Source of the DNA: an uncultured Alphaproteobacteria bacterium
Lineage (GTDB): Bacteria; Pseudomonadota; Alphaproteobacteria; HIMB59; GCA-002718135
DNA length: 64,000 nt
Direction of reading: 5' to 3'
NCBI GenBank assembly: GCA_902618015.1
Contig: CACMYX010000003.1
Location: 40,001-104,000 of the forward strand
Position 1 is the first letter of the stretch. Each line of letters begins with the position of its first letter. A program made the position numbers and the translations under genes. A model generated the notes under the pieces. It was not told the DNA's origin, ran no database searches, and saw only the letters and a list, made by a program, of their open reading frames with translations. Shown here piece by piece: positions 51,363 through 60,584 of this stretch.

Positions 51363-52388
51363 TTAATACTTTTCCAAAGCAGCATCACACATGTCAGCAA
51401 TTAAACTATCTAAATTATATTTAGGTCTCCATTTTAATTCTTTTTTTGCTTTGGTTGGATCACCTCTTAAGTAATTTACTTCCGCCGGTCTATAGAACTG
51501 TTTATTAATTTTAATTATTTCTTTATTAGTCCTAGTGTCATAACCAATCTCATTGAGCCCGGAACCCTTCCAGGCAATATTCATTTTTAAATACTTAGAA
51601 GATCTATTTACAAAATCCCTAATAGTATATGTTTTGCCTGTACTAATAACATAATCACTAGGTTTTTTTTGTTGCATCATTAACCACATAGCATCAACAT
51701 AATCTTTAGCGTGACCCCAATCTCGATATGAATCAAGATTTCCTAAAAGTAAGAATTTTTGCTTATTTTTTTTAATTTTTACAAGACTAGTAATTATTTT
51801 CTGCGTTACAAATTCTTGGCCTCTAAAAGGAGACTCATGATTAAACAATATTCCATTCACACAAAATAGATTGTATGCTTGTCGGTATAATTTAGTCATA
51901 TGATATGAATATAATTTTGAAACAGCATATGGGCTAATAGGTGCAAATTCAGTTTTTTCATTCATAATTTTATTAATGGGATTACCATACATTTCAGAAG
52001 TTGAAGCTTGATAAAATTTGGTCTTAGGAGAAAAATTTCTTATAGATTCTAAACAGTTTAATACGCCCAGAGAGTTTACGTGTGTTGTATATATGGGTTG
52101 ATCAAAAGAAGTTTTCACAAATGATTGAGCAGCTAAGTTATAAAATTCAGATGGTTTTAGTTTTGAAATTAAATTAGCACAATTAGTAAATTCAGTTAAT
52201 TCAATTTCAGCTTTTGAAAAGTTACTTGTTACATGTTCGAGTCCTAATGAAGTTAATCTTGAAGTATTAATATTAGAATTTCTTCTAAGTGCAGCAACAA
52301 CCTTATAATTTTTCTTTAATAACAATTTTATTAAATAAGCTCCATCCTGTCCCGAAGCTCCAGTTACTATTGCTACTTTTTTTTTCAT
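51363..52388 (-). CDS. gmd: GDP-mannose 4,6-dehydratase
   Basis: 341 residues of the extended SDR family. The NAD(P) motif is VTGASGQDGAYL (8-19), with catalytic Thr/Ser in ASTSEMYG and Tyr-Lys in SPYAVSKLYSYHMTKLYR. The segments NHESPFRGQEFVTQKI and YRPAEVNYLRGDPTKAKKEL are hallmarks of Gmd. It makes GDP-4-keto-6-deoxymannose, the precursor of fucose, rhamnose, perosamine and related sugars. No fucose synthase or perosamine aminotransferase is clearly seen, so the final sugar is open. It overlaps the cytidylyltransferase gene by 4 bp. Confidence 0.88.
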   Translation of the reverse strand: MKKKVAIVTGASGQDGAYLIKLLLKKNYKVVAALRRNSNINTSRLTSLGLEHVTSNFSKAEIELTEFTNCANLISKLKPSEFYNLAAQSFVKTSFDQPIYTTHVNSLGVLNCLESIRNFSPKTKFYQASTSEMYGNPINKIMNEKTEFAPISPYAVSKLYSYHMTKLYRQAYNLFCVNGILFNHESPFRGQEFVTQKIITSLVKIKKNKQKFLLLGNLDSYRDWGHAKDYVDAMWLMMQQKKPSDYVISTGKTYTIRDFVNRSSKYLKMNIAWKGSGLNEIGYDTRTNKEIIKINKQFYRPAEVNYLRGDPTKAKKELKWRPKYNLDSLIADMCDAALEKY

Positions 52389-53077
52389 TTAATAAAATTA
52401 ATTAATGAGTTAGCGATTTTAATGTCAGTTTCATCATCTATGTCTATACTTTCTAATTTATCTAAAATCAAATAACCAATCTTACCAAATAATCTATTTT
52501 CAAATTTTAAAAATTTTTTTGCGGAAAAAATATATATAGATCCATTTTCATAATATGTGAAATTACTATCATTCATATCTTGCCTTCTCAATCTTTTATT
52601 AATATCATATTGTGGAGATGCTGATTTTTTTTTAATTTTCCATAAATAATGATTTTTGACCCTAGAAATTGACAAAAATGAGTCATATTTTCCATTAAAA
52701 AATTTTTTTATAGCTTTATCTAAAGTATCTTTTTTTCTAATAGGAGAGGTAGGCTGAAGTAATACTAACGTATCATCTTGATTTGACCAATTTTTAAGAT
52801 AATGTTTAATAACTGATTCTGTTGTTGAAGTGTCTCGAGAAAATTTTTTTGGTCGCAAACCAAGAACAGTAGCGCCATATTTTTTTGCTATATTAGCTAT
52901 TTTATTCGAATCTGTAGAAACTATAACATTTTTTATATAATTTGAGTTTAGGGCAGCAGTTATTGTCAATGCCAATAAAGGTATTCCATTAATTTTTTTT
53001 AAATTTTTATTTATAATTCCTTTTGAGCCTGCCCTTGCTGGTATTAAAGCAGTAATTTTATTGATTTTTTTACTCAT
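52385..53077 (-). CDS. CMP-sugar synthetase (NeuA-like)
   Basis: 230 residues. IPARAGSKGIINKNL (12-26), VSTDSNKIANIAKKYG and LLQPTSPIRKKDT are standard for CMP-sialate or CMP-legionaminate synthetases. SIDIDDETD at the C-terminus holds metal-binding acids. It is closer to classical NeuA than the 37-40 kb pair. It overlaps Gmd and the capsule-type transferase gene by 4 bp each. It probably activates the product of the NeuB-fusion enzyme two genes downstream. Confidence 0.87.
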   Translation of the reverse strand: MSKKINKITALIPARAGSKGIINKNLKKINGIPLLALTITAALNSNYIKNVIVSTDSNKIANIAKKYGATVLGLRPKKFSRDTSTTESVIKHYLKNWSNQDDTLVLLQPTSPIRKKDTLDKAIKKFFNGKYDSFLSISRVKNHYLWKIKKKSASPQYDINKRLRRQDMNDSNFTYYENGSIYIFSAKKFLKFENRLFGKIGYLILDKLESIDIDDETDIKIANSLINFIK

Positions 53078-54588
53078 TTAATTTGAAAGTAACTTATAAA
53101 AGCATCTTTAAGTATTTCAGCATTTTTTTCAGATGAAATATTAAGATGTTTTAATTCTTCAGGGTTACCATGCGCAGAATTGTATCCTAAATCAAATATT
53201 TTTTTTGCAAAATTAACTACTTCAGATCGGTCAAAACTTTTATTAAATAATTTTTCATTAATAAATTTTAAAATATCTTTTTCATCAAATATTGTAGAAA
53301 CACCAGGGCAATTGTCGAACCATATTCTTGAAAAATTGATTGACCTTTTACCTCTAACTGCTGCCTCCCAACATACTGTTCCCCCAACTGAAGAAACAAA
53401 AATAGAATTATCAATCAATTGGAATACATCAGTTTTTTTATCAATTAAAATAATTCTGTCACTTAAATCAATTAATTTATTATAAAAATTATGACTTCTC
53501 CACATTAAATTAGTCGTATTCCTCCAATAAATAAAGTGTGTAGGGTGCTCCTTGATAATAATTTTAAATTCTTTAGGAGTATTTTTGAGTAAAAATTTTA
53601 CTGTATATAAACTATCTTCAAATACGCCCGCTAAAGGAAGCGTTGATTTTTCTGGCTGCATTTGTAATGGAAAATAAATATATTTATTTTTAAAATTATT
53701 AAGATTAATTTTTTTGGATAATCTATTATAATTTTTTTTAAGTTTATTAATAAAAATTAATTTATAGAGCTTGTTAATTAAATAATTTATGTAATTCTCT
53801 TTTGAATTTTCTAGTTTTGAAAAATAAGTTTTAAAATCTGATGAATATTGATTAAAATTTAATAAAAATTTTAATCTATTTAATTTCTTAAAATTTAAAT
53901 TTATTTTTTTTTCCTTTATTTCATTAATTTGATTCCATAAGTGATGTTTCATTACATCATCATAATTTTTAGAAAGACTATTAATGTATTTTTCAAAGTC
54001 TGCATATTTGTTATTAGTTTTATTAGAATTTAATAGATCTTGTAATAGCTCATCATTGTTCTTTTTTTCATATATTGAGATAGGAAGAATACCTAATTGC
54101 CAAATGGTTCTTAAAGGCATATATGTTTTAATATTCATAAATTTAGAGAGTTGATATACTAAATAAGTATTTGATTTATGTGGTTCTTCTTCAAAAATAG
54201 TCAGTTGTATTTTCTTTTCAATAAAAAAATTATACCAATAATGTATATTAGAATTATAAATTCTTAATGCATTGTCTAAAGAAATGGATGGCTTATAAGT
54301 ATCCTGTCTAAGTAAAATTTTTGAATATTCATTAAAATATTTATTCATTTCATCTAAAATCTTAACAGGTGCAAGATTATTATAAGTTTCAGAATATTGT
54401 ATATTAGACTTTAAAAAATCATGGTAGTCAAAGGAATATACATTAGGGAAAATATCGTTCAAAATTTTATAATTATTTCTATTTTTTAAAAAACCTACAG
54501 GTTTGTATCCATATTTAATAATTTTATCTGCAAAAATTACATGGTAATCTTGTGTACAAAAATAAAAAGTATTTATTTGATTAGCCAT
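53074..54588 (-). CDS. Capsule/surface polysaccharide glycosyltransferase-like protein (KpsS/GT-B type)
   Basis: 504 residues. The C-terminal half has a GT-B look: IYFPLQMQPEKSTLPLAG, then FKIIIKEHPTHFIYW (the EHP motif of capsule transferases) and SSVGGTVCWEAAVRGKRSI (nucleotide-binding E-containing segment). This pattern is seen in KpsC/KpsS-like and related surface-carbohydrate proteins. The N-terminal 250 residues are not recognisable. It overlaps the cytidylyltransferase gene by 4 bp and the next upstream gene by 16 bp. A transferase using a CMP-activated acid is plausible. Certainty is moderate. Confidence 0.65.
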   Translation of the reverse strand: MANQINTFYFCTQDYHVIFADKIIKYGYKPVGFLKNRNNYKILNDIFPNVYSFDYHDFLKSNIQYSETYNNLAPVKILDEMNKYFNEYSKILLRQDTYKPSISLDNALRIYNSNIHYWYNFFIEKKIQLTIFEEEPHKSNTYLVYQLSKFMNIKTYMPLRTIWQLGILPISIYEKKNNDELLQDLLNSNKTNNKYADFEKYINSLSKNYDDVMKHHLWNQINEIKEKKINLNFKKLNRLKFLLNFNQYSSDFKTYFSKLENSKENYINYLINKLYKLIFINKLKKNYNRLSKKINLNNFKNKYIYFPLQMQPEKSTLPLAGVFEDSLYTVKFLLKNTPKEFKIIIKEHPTHFIYWRNTTNLMWRSHNFYNKLIDLSDRIILIDKKTDVFQLIDNSIFVSSVGGTVCWEAAVRGKRSINFSRIWFDNCPGVSTIFDEKDILKFINEKLFNKSFDRSEVVNFAKKIFDLGYNSAHGNPEELKHLNISSEKNAEILKDAFISYFQIK

Positions 54589-55796
54589 ATTTTTTTTATT
54601 AATTCGATATCACTATTTAAATTATCTGTTATATCATTATTTAAAATGTATTTTATATTTCTTTCACAGATTTTAAGATCTTTTGAAAAAAAATTTAGTT
54701 TATTGTAAATTTTTTTGATTAATGACCATTCATTTACATACTTATGGAATCTACAATTAATAATTATTGTTGGTATTTTTTTTGATATTGTAACTATGTT
54801 TAAAGTAGAGTATGTGGATATTGACAAGAAAATATCATCCAAATAGCCAAATATTGAATCATATACAATTTTATAATTTTTATCAGGCCATAAGTCTTCT
54901 ATAAATTCTTTAAATAAATTTTCACTAATTTTTGGATGTAATTTAAAGATAAATTCTTTTTCTTTAAAGTATTTTTTTTTCATATCTAAAAAGAACTTAA
55001 AATAAATTAGGTTTTCTTCTTTTTCATAAACAAAAGAATCATTATTAGTTGTTGAATTATCAATTTTAAAGTTTCTTACTAAAATTAATATACTATTTTT
55101 ACTTTTGTAATGAGTTTGATTTAATAGACAATTATTTAATTCGGGATATCCAAGAACTTTATATTTGAATTTACTATATTTATTTAATTCATCATAATAC
55201 ATTGGTATCCAAAATGTAGTTTTGTTTATTGGAAAAGAAATACAATTCTTTGATTCTATCCCTTTAAATTCATCAAATGGACGTGTGTAATGACATGCAT
55301 GTGGTAACAAGAGAATATTTTTAATATTTTTTTTAATTAATATTTTCTCTATATTTTTTTTTCCAAAAGACTCATATTTATGCCTAAAATCAATTAAAAG
55401 GTAATCAGTGTTTTTAAAGAATATATCTAATTTTTTATTTGATAAGAATAATGTCCCAAATAAATTTTCAATTATATTTATAAATGAAATTGGTAAGAAT
55501 TTAAAAACTATATTATTATTTCGATCTTTATAGTAATTAAATCTATTATTACTAAAAATCTTCTTCCATAAAATCTTTAACTTATTTATTATTAAAAAAT
55601 CAGATAAGTCGTAAAGAGAAATATTATTTTTCAACAAAAATTTTTCAATATATGATCCTTTATTTATAATTTGATTCTTACTTCCTGTGCAAAATAATAC
55701 CTCAACATTATTCTGATTTTTTTTAAGTTTTAAAAGGTAATGCAGTGAAGTATCAAAAGTGCTGGCATTACCAACTACTAAATATTTATAAATCAT
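54573..55796 (-). CDS. Putative GT-B glycosyltransferase
   Basis: 407 residues without a firm family match. Features that fit a GT-B or polysialyltransferase-like fold are the N-terminal YLVVGNASTFDTSLHYLL, IFKLHPKISENLF in the second half and SISTYSTLNIVTISKKIP near residue 350. LLLPHACHYTRPFDEF in the middle may line the cleft. It overlaps both neighbours by 11-16 bp. With the preceding and following proteins it makes three transferase-like genes between two cytidylyltransferase genes. Confidence 0.5.
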   Translation of the reverse strand: MIYKYLVVGNASTFDTSLHYLLKLKKNQNNVEVLFCTGSKNQIINKGSYIEKFLLKNNISLYDLSDFLIINKLKILWKKIFSNNRFNYYKDRNNNIVFKFLPISFINIIENLFGTLFLSNKKLDIFFKNTDYLLIDFRHKYESFGKKNIEKILIKKNIKNILLLPHACHYTRPFDEFKGIESKNCISFPINKTTFWIPMYYDELNKYSKFKYKVLGYPELNNCLLNQTHYKSKNSILILVRNFKIDNSTTNNDSFVYEKEENLIYFKFFLDMKKKYFKEKEFIFKLHPKISENLFKEFIEDLWPDKNYKIVYDSIFGYLDDIFLSISTYSTLNIVTISKKIPTIIINCRFHKYVNEWSLIKKIYNKLNFFSKDLKICERNIKYILNNDITDNLNSDIELIKKIWLIK

Positions 55797-56643
55797 TTTT
55801 AGGATTAATATATTCTATTTCTAAAATATATTTTTTTTTGTAAATTTTTAAAATTTCAGAAAAGATCAAATTACCATATTTTTTATTTTCAGTTTTGTGT
55901 AATTTTGTATTTGGTTGAGACTGAGGTAGCTGATTATATATTTTAGGATATATATAATCATTAGATTGAAAAAAGTATTTTGAGTTAATTAAATCAACTC
56001 CAATTAATTTTATTTTGGTATAGCCTGCTCTTCTAAACATATCTATATATGAGATTAAACTTGATCTTTTTTTTTCTAAAAATCTTATATTTTTTAAAAT
56101 TGGTAACATATTTTCAAGTGAAATAATTTTATCATAGTATAATTCAATATCTTCAATTCCATTACCAGGAATTTCGATAAAATTTGTAAAGTAAAAATTT
56201 TTTTTTATTGTTTTAAAAAATTTATACAAATTTATAAATTTTAATCGAGGATCCTTAATGATTATTAATTTTATACTATCGTTTTTATTAAAAAATTTAA
56301 AAAGATTTTTAAAATAAATTTCATTAAAAATTGATATATCTTCTAAAATATCAGATTTTTCAATAGCTTCGAATGCATAAAATTTAAATGGTAAAGAAGT
56401 GAAATAAGCTTGATTAAAACCAAATGTATCATCTTTAAAAATTTTTTTAAGATCAGATTTTTTTAAATAATTTAAAGAGTTGCCAGAACCAAAAATATAT
56501 ATTGTATCTGAATTTTTTAATGATTTAATTTTTGATATAAGATTGCTATTAATAAAAAATTTTCTATAAAATAAAAATATAATTATTATAAATAATTTTA
56601 TTATAATATTATAATAAATTAATTTAAAAATAAATTTTATCAA
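55786..56643 (-). CDS. Putative sialyltransferase-like/DUF115-type protein
   Basis: 285 residues. A hydrophobic N-terminal segment (about 5-28) may anchor it to the membrane. YIFGSGNSLNYLKKSDL (about 48-64) and GFNQAYF (about 75) resemble the GxGxSL and NQ-containing CMP-binding segments of CstI/CstII-like sialyltransferases and DUF115 motility accessory factors. AGYTKIKLIGVDL near residue 210 is also typical. It overlaps the start of the neighbouring glycosyltransferase gene and abuts a CMP-sugar synthetase gene (4 bp overlap). It is therefore the best candidate for a nonulosonate transferase. The assignment is tentative. Confidence 0.5.
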   Translation of the reverse strand: MIKFIFKLIYYNIIIKLFIIIIFLFYRKFFINSNLISKIKSLKNSDTIYIFGSGNSLNYLKKSDLKKIFKDDTFGFNQAYFTSLPFKFYAFEAIEKSDILEDISIFNEIYFKNLFKFFNKNDSIKLIIIKDPRLKFINLYKFFKTIKKNFYFTNFIEIPGNGIEDIELYYDKIISLENMLPILKNIRFLEKKRSSLISYIDMFRRAGYTKIKLIGVDLINSKYFFQSNDYIYPKIYNQLPQSQPNTKLHKTENKKYGNLIFSEILKIYKKKYILEIEYINPKNDL

Positions 56644-57317
56644 AGAGTGATTTTCTTTTCTAATTGTTTCGATAATAGATAGTCTATATCTTCATCTATA
56701 TCTATTGAACTTATTTTATTCATTTCATAAAAGTATGTATGTTTAAAATAGAAACCTTTTGTATTTTTGTTTTTAATTAATAAATTTTCAAGAATATAAA
56801 TTGCTCCATTTGGCTTGTAATATTGATTTTTATCTTTAAAATTATTCAGGTGTGTATATCTATTGAAATCTTCACTCTTATTTATCCATGATTTTGGAAA
56901 GTTGATTTTTCCAATTGATACTAATGATTTTAATTTTTTATTGATTACAATCTTTATTGCTTCATCTATTTGAGAAAATTTTCTAAATGGTGATGTGGGT
57001 TGAAGAAGCAAGATATAATCAAAAGTGCTGTATTCATTTGCATAATATTTAACCAAATCTATACTTTTTGAATTATCATTAGATAAATATCGAGGTCTTT
57101 TTATTAATGGCACGCAATTATATTTTGAAGCTATTTTATTTATTTTGTACGAGTCTGAGCATAAAATTATTTTGTCAATATATTTTGATTTTAATGATTC
57201 TAATATTGCTATCTCTACTAATGTTTTTTTATTTAAAACAAGTAAATTTTTATTTTTTATTCTCTTACTATTTTTTCTTGCAGGAATTATTGCTAAAATT
57301 TTTTTTCTTTTATACAT
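56640..57317 (-). CDS. CMP-nonulosonate synthetase (NeuA/LegF-like)
   Basis: 225 residues. AIIPARKNSKRIKNKNL (9-25), LCSDSYKINKIASKYN, LLLQPTSPFR and SSIDIDEDIDYLL are the family motifs. It overlaps the CBS-nucleotidyltransferase gene by 8 bp. That partner, the NeuD-like and NeuB genes and the NeuC gene make up a legionaminic-acid-type set, so this enzyme probably makes the CMP-activated acid (CMP-legionaminate or a derivative). Confidence 0.85.
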   Translation of the reverse strand: MYKRKKILAIIPARKNSKRIKNKNLLVLNKKTLVEIAILESLKSKYIDKIILCSDSYKINKIASKYNCVPLIKRPRYLSNDNSKSIDLVKYYANEYSTFDYILLLQPTSPFRKFSQIDEAIKIVINKKLKSLVSIGKINFPKSWINKSEDFNRYTHLNNFKDKNQYYKPNGAIYILENLLIKNKNTKGFYFKHTYFYEMNKISSIDIDEDIDYLLSKQLEKKITL

Positions 57318-58353
57318 TTTTTGATCTTGCTTTATATAAATCTTGTTGACTGCCTATATCTATCCAAAATTCATGCATTAAAAATGGATTAATTTTCATT
57401 TTTGAGTCTAAAAGTAGATTAATGAATTCATTAGCGTCTAGTTTTTTTATTTTTTTAAAATATTTTTTTAATTCTGGTTCTAAAACATAAATTCCACTAT
57501 TTACATGATTATTTATTATTGGTTTTTCAATCATTTTAGTTATTTTATTTTTTTTTATTTCAATCAATCCGTAAGGTAAAGTTATCTCGTATTGACGAAC
57601 AACAATTGTAAATTTTGAATTATTTTTTAAATGAAAATTTACTAATTCTTTAAAATTAAAGTTTGTATATAAATCTGAATTTAAAACTAATATAGGATAA
57701 TTTGATTTATAATTTTTGAAGAAAAGACCTAAAGCTCCTATAGTTCCCAGAGCTTGTTTTTCCTCAATAAAATTAATGTTAACTCCAAATTTTTTACCAT
57801 TTTTAAAATATTTTTTTATTTTTTCTTTTTGATAATTTACAGATATGTAAAAATTTTTAAAACCTTGCTCTTTTAATTTTTTTACAATTATTTCAAGTAG
57901 TGGTTTATTGCCAATTTTGAGCATTGGTTTTGGAGTATTATCTGTTAAAGGTCTTAACCTTTTACCTTCTCCGCCAGCCATTATAATCACTGGAGTATCC
58001 TTAAATTTATCTATTTCTGTATCAAAACATATTTTTAATAGTTTTTTATTATTATCTATTATTGGAATAAATTTGATATCCTTATTTCTTTTAAATATTT
58101 TTTCGGACTTATCTATTTCTTTTGTATTTAAAGAAAAAAAATTTTTATTTATCAATGAATCAATACTTTTATTTATATCAGATATCTTTAAGAGTCCTCT
58201 TCTGAGATCTCCATCAGTTATAACACCATGCACTACATTTTTTTTGTCAATAACAACACAGAAACCAGCACCTGTTTCATTAAACATCTCAATACAATTT
58301 TTTACAGTACTATTTTTTTGTAATGTAAATTTAAGACTTGAAGATTCTACCAT
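57310..58353 (-). CDS. CBS-domain sugar-1-phosphate nucleotidyltransferase (PtmE-like)
   Basis: 347 residues. Two CBS motifs occupy about 8-115 (VVHGVITDGDLRRGL, then FIPIIDNNKKLL). A sugar nucleotidyltransferase follows from about 118, with MAGGEGKRLRPLTDNTPKPM as the NTP-binding loop and LNSDLYTNF as the metal Asp region. This fusion matches PtmE of Campylobacter, which makes GDP-glucosamine for the GDP-linked legionaminic acid route. It overlaps the NeuD-like gene by 23 bp and the CMP-synthetase gene by 8 bp. It sets the nucleotide of the pathway as GDP rather than UDP, by analogy. Confidence 0.86.
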   Translation of the reverse strand: MVESSSLKFTLQKNSTVKNCIEMFNETGAGFCVVIDKKNVVHGVITDGDLRRGLLKISDINKSIDSLINKNFFSLNTKEIDKSEKIFKRNKDIKFIPIIDNNKKLLKICFDTEIDKFKDTPVIIMAGGEGKRLRPLTDNTPKPMLKIGNKPLLEIIVKKLKEQGFKNFYISVNYQKEKIKKYFKNGKKFGVNINFIEEKQALGTIGALGLFFKNYKSNYPILVLNSDLYTNFNFKELVNFHLKNNSKFTIVVRQYEITLPYGLIEIKKNKITKMIEKPIINNHVNSGIYVLEPELKKYFKKIKKLDANEFINLLLDSKMKINPFLMHEFWIDIGSQQDLYKARSKNV

Positions 58354-58951
58354 TTGTATAATTAAAATTATTTTTTATATTCTTATTGACTATAGAGCCA
58401 GGAAAGATATGGCAATTTTTTCCAACAATTACGTTATTTAATATTGTTGCAGAAGCTCCTATATAGGTTTCTCTCTTTACTATAACATTTCCACAAATAG
58501 TTACATTAGGAGACAAATTTACGTTATCTTCTATAATTGAGTCATGATCAACTGATGCTTTAGTATTAATAATACAATTATTGCCTATTTTAGCATTAGG
58601 CAAAATACAAGATTGAGATAAAATTTGAGAACCCTCTCCAATAGTTACACTATTACTAATTTTAACAGATGGATGAATTAATGTTAAAAATTTAAATCCT
58701 AGTTTTTTAAACTTCAAATATTTCTTTTTTCTGTTTTCATTATTTGGGTCAAAACCAATTGCATTTATTAATCTTATATTTTGTCGACTATAAGAATTAA
58801 TTTCTTTTTCGGAAATAATCTTATATTTATGATTTGAATTAATTATGTTTTTCTTAATGTCACATATGCCAAAAATTTTTAATTTTTTATTTTTAACTAT
58901 TTCGTGCAAAACATTAAAATGTCCACCTGAACCGATAAATATTATTTTCAT
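58331..58951 (-). CDS. NeuD/PglD-like sugar O- or N-acetyltransferase
   Basis: 206 residues. The N-terminal Rossmann-like part begins IIFIGSGGHFNVLHEIV (3-19). From about 90 a left-handed beta-helix of hexapeptide repeats follows (ISNSVTIGEGSQILSQSC-type, ANVSLSP-like turns). The catalytic His is probably in ASVDHDSII (about 135). It resembles PglD and NeuD acetyltransferases and PtmH. It would add an acetyl group from acetyl-CoA to an amino or hydroxyl group of the nonulosonate or its precursor. Confidence 0.84.
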   Translation of the reverse strand: MKIIFIGSGGHFNVLHEIVKNKKLKIFGICDIKKNIINSNHKYKIISEKEINSYSRQNIRLINAIGFDPNNENRKKKYLKFKKLGFKFLTLIHPSVKISNSVTIGEGSQILSQSCILPNAKIGNNCIINTKASVDHDSIIEDNVNLSPNVTICGNVIVKRETYIGASATILNNVIVGKNCHIFPGSIVNKNIKNNFNYTNGRIFKS

Positions 58952-59961
58952 AAAATTATAGGACTATCTGCTAAATAATTTTTTTTACTTTTTTTACCAA
59001 GTATTTTGAAATAATCATATGGAGAAACAGCTTTACTATTAATAGGCCTTTTTAATATTAAATTTTTATCTGTAAAAATCTCATTAATTTTAATATTTGT
59101 TTTTGCATATAAACTTTTCATTGCAATTTTTTTGTTATTTAATTCATCTTTCTTAATTGTTTTTTTTTCATCTCCCATAATTATTTCGCCATTCTTTATT
59201 TCGCTAACAAATATTTTAAAGTTTTTTGGATTTAATGAACTTTTATGATCAGGTCCTTTCATTCTATTTGATAATGTAATATGTTTTTCAATAAATTCAC
59301 AATCTAAAGCAACTGCAATTCTAGCTAGTGATGAATTGTTAGTGTGATCAGATAAACCTACTTTAGTAAGAAAAGTTTTTCTTAAAGTATTAATATATCT
59401 GAGATTCATGTCATGTATATTTGTTGGATAACTTGAGACACAATGTAGTAAAATAACATTATTAACAATGTCATATTTATTTTTTTTTAAAAAATTGATT
59501 GTCTTATTAATCTCATTTAGATTGGACATGCCGGTAGAAATAATTAACTTATTGCTTTTTTTCTTTACAAGTATTTTTAACATTGGAAAATTATTTATTT
59601 CTCCTGAAGGTATTTTAATTAAATTTTGATTTAATTCATTTACTAAAAAACTGGCACTTTCATTGTCAAACGGAGAGCAAAGGAATTTTATTTTCTTTTT
59701 ATTACAATATTGTTTTAAGTATTTAATTTGCTCAAAATTAAGTTCATTTTTTTTTAATAATTCATATTGTGAAATACTTTTTGATGTTAATTTTTGGTAA
59801 TTTGCTAATGGGCTATTTTTTGTAACTAAATTTTCAGTTTTATATAGTTGAAATTTAACATAGTCGGAATTTGTAGACTTTGCTAAGTCAATTAATTTTT
59901 TTGCTTTATCTAAATCACCATTATGATTTATACCTATTTCTGCAATTATTTTTGTTTTCAT
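58948..59961 (-). CDS. neuB: Nonulosonate synthase (NeuB/LegI type)
   Basis: 337 residues. The barrel (1-255) has AEIGINHNGDLDKAK, KFQLYKTENL, IIKIPSGE-type (about 115), HCVSSYPT and FIEKHITLSNRMKGPDHKSSL. The SAF domain (about 275-337) has SLYAKTNIKINEIFTDKNLILKRP-type sequence. NeuB enzymes condense phosphoenolpyruvate with ManNAc or a 2,4-diacetamido-6-deoxymannose. With PtmE-like, NeuC-like and NeuD-like neighbours, N,N'-diacetyllegionaminate is the likeliest product. It overlaps the NeuD-like gene by 4 bp and the HisH-like gene by 1 bp. Confidence 0.9.
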   Translation of the reverse strand: MKTKIIAEIGINHNGDLDKAKKLIDLAKSTNSDYVKFQLYKTENLVTKNSPLANYQKLTSKSISQYELLKKNELNFEQIKYLKQYCNKKKIKFLCSPFDNESASFLVNELNQNLIKIPSGEINNFPMLKILVKKKSNKLIISTGMSNLNEINKTINFLKKNKYDIVNNVILLHCVSSYPTNIHDMNLRYINTLRKTFLTKVGLSDHTNNSSLARIAVALDCEFIEKHITLSNRMKGPDHKSSLNPKNFKIFVSEIKNGEIIMGDEKKTIKKDELNNKKIAMKSLYAKTNIKINEIFTDKNLILKRPINSKAVSPYDYFKILGKKSKKNYLADSPIIL

Positions 59962-60584
59962 TAATTACTTAATATCTGTTCTAAAATTTCTATTCCAGCA
60001 GGTCCACTTTTTTCTGGGTGAAATTGTAGGCCAATAAAATTATCTTTAATCGTTAATGCACTATACATAAAATTATTATGTTTTATATATGCTATTTCAT
60101 CTCTTTTTTCAGTTTGACAATAATATGAATGAGTAAAATAAACTCTTTTGTCTTGTAAAAAACTGTATTTGTTTTTAGTTTCCGAATTATTACTTAATTT
60201 TAATTTTGCCCATCCATTTAGAGGTGGTTTAAGTTCATAATTAAATTTTTTTACACATCCTGAAAAAATTCCTAATCCTTTTGATTTTACAACAGACTCT
60301 TCGCTTTTATCAAAAGCAATTTGCATACCTAGACATATTCCTAATATTTTGATGTTCTTTTTTTTCTTAAATATATATAAAATTTTTTCTCTAATATCAT
60401 TACTATCAATATAATTAATAGCTTGATCAAAAGCTCCTACACCGGGAAAGATTATACAACTAAAATCTTCTAAGTTATTTAAATTATCTATTATTTTGCA
60501 TCTATAATTTAAATACTCTATTGCAGATTTAATACTAAGAAGATTACCTAATCTATAATTTAATATACCTACCAAATTTTTCAT
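59961..60584 (-). CDS. HisH-type glutamine amidotransferase (glycan amidation)
   Basis: 207 residues of the class I glutaminase fold. The catalytic triad is Cys in LGICLGMQ (about 84), His and Glu in LQFHPEKSG (about 188-190). The oxyanion strand is FPGVGAF. Although HisH-like, it forms a set with a HisF-like and a WbpG/PseA-like protein, as in Pseudomonas and Campylobacter glycan loci. There the three convert an N-acetyl group into an acetamidino group. It supplies ammonia from glutamine. It overlaps the HisF-like gene by 4 bp. Confidence 0.87.
   Translation of the reverse strand: MKNLVGILNYRLGNLLSIKSAIEYLNYRCKIIDNLNNLEDFSCIIFPGVGAFDQAINYIDSNDIREKILYIFKKKKNIKILGICLGMQIAFDKSEESVVKSKGLGIFSGCVKKFNYELKPPLNGWAKLKLSNNSETKNKYSFLQDKRVYFTHSYYCQTEKRDEIAYIKHNNFMYSALTIKDNFIGLQFHPEKSGPAGIEILEQILSN

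Noticed and set aside
57908..58441. Rightward open frame of 177 codons
   Set aside because: Antisense to the PtmE-like and NeuD-like genes, both of which have clear family motifs; the antisense protein has none.
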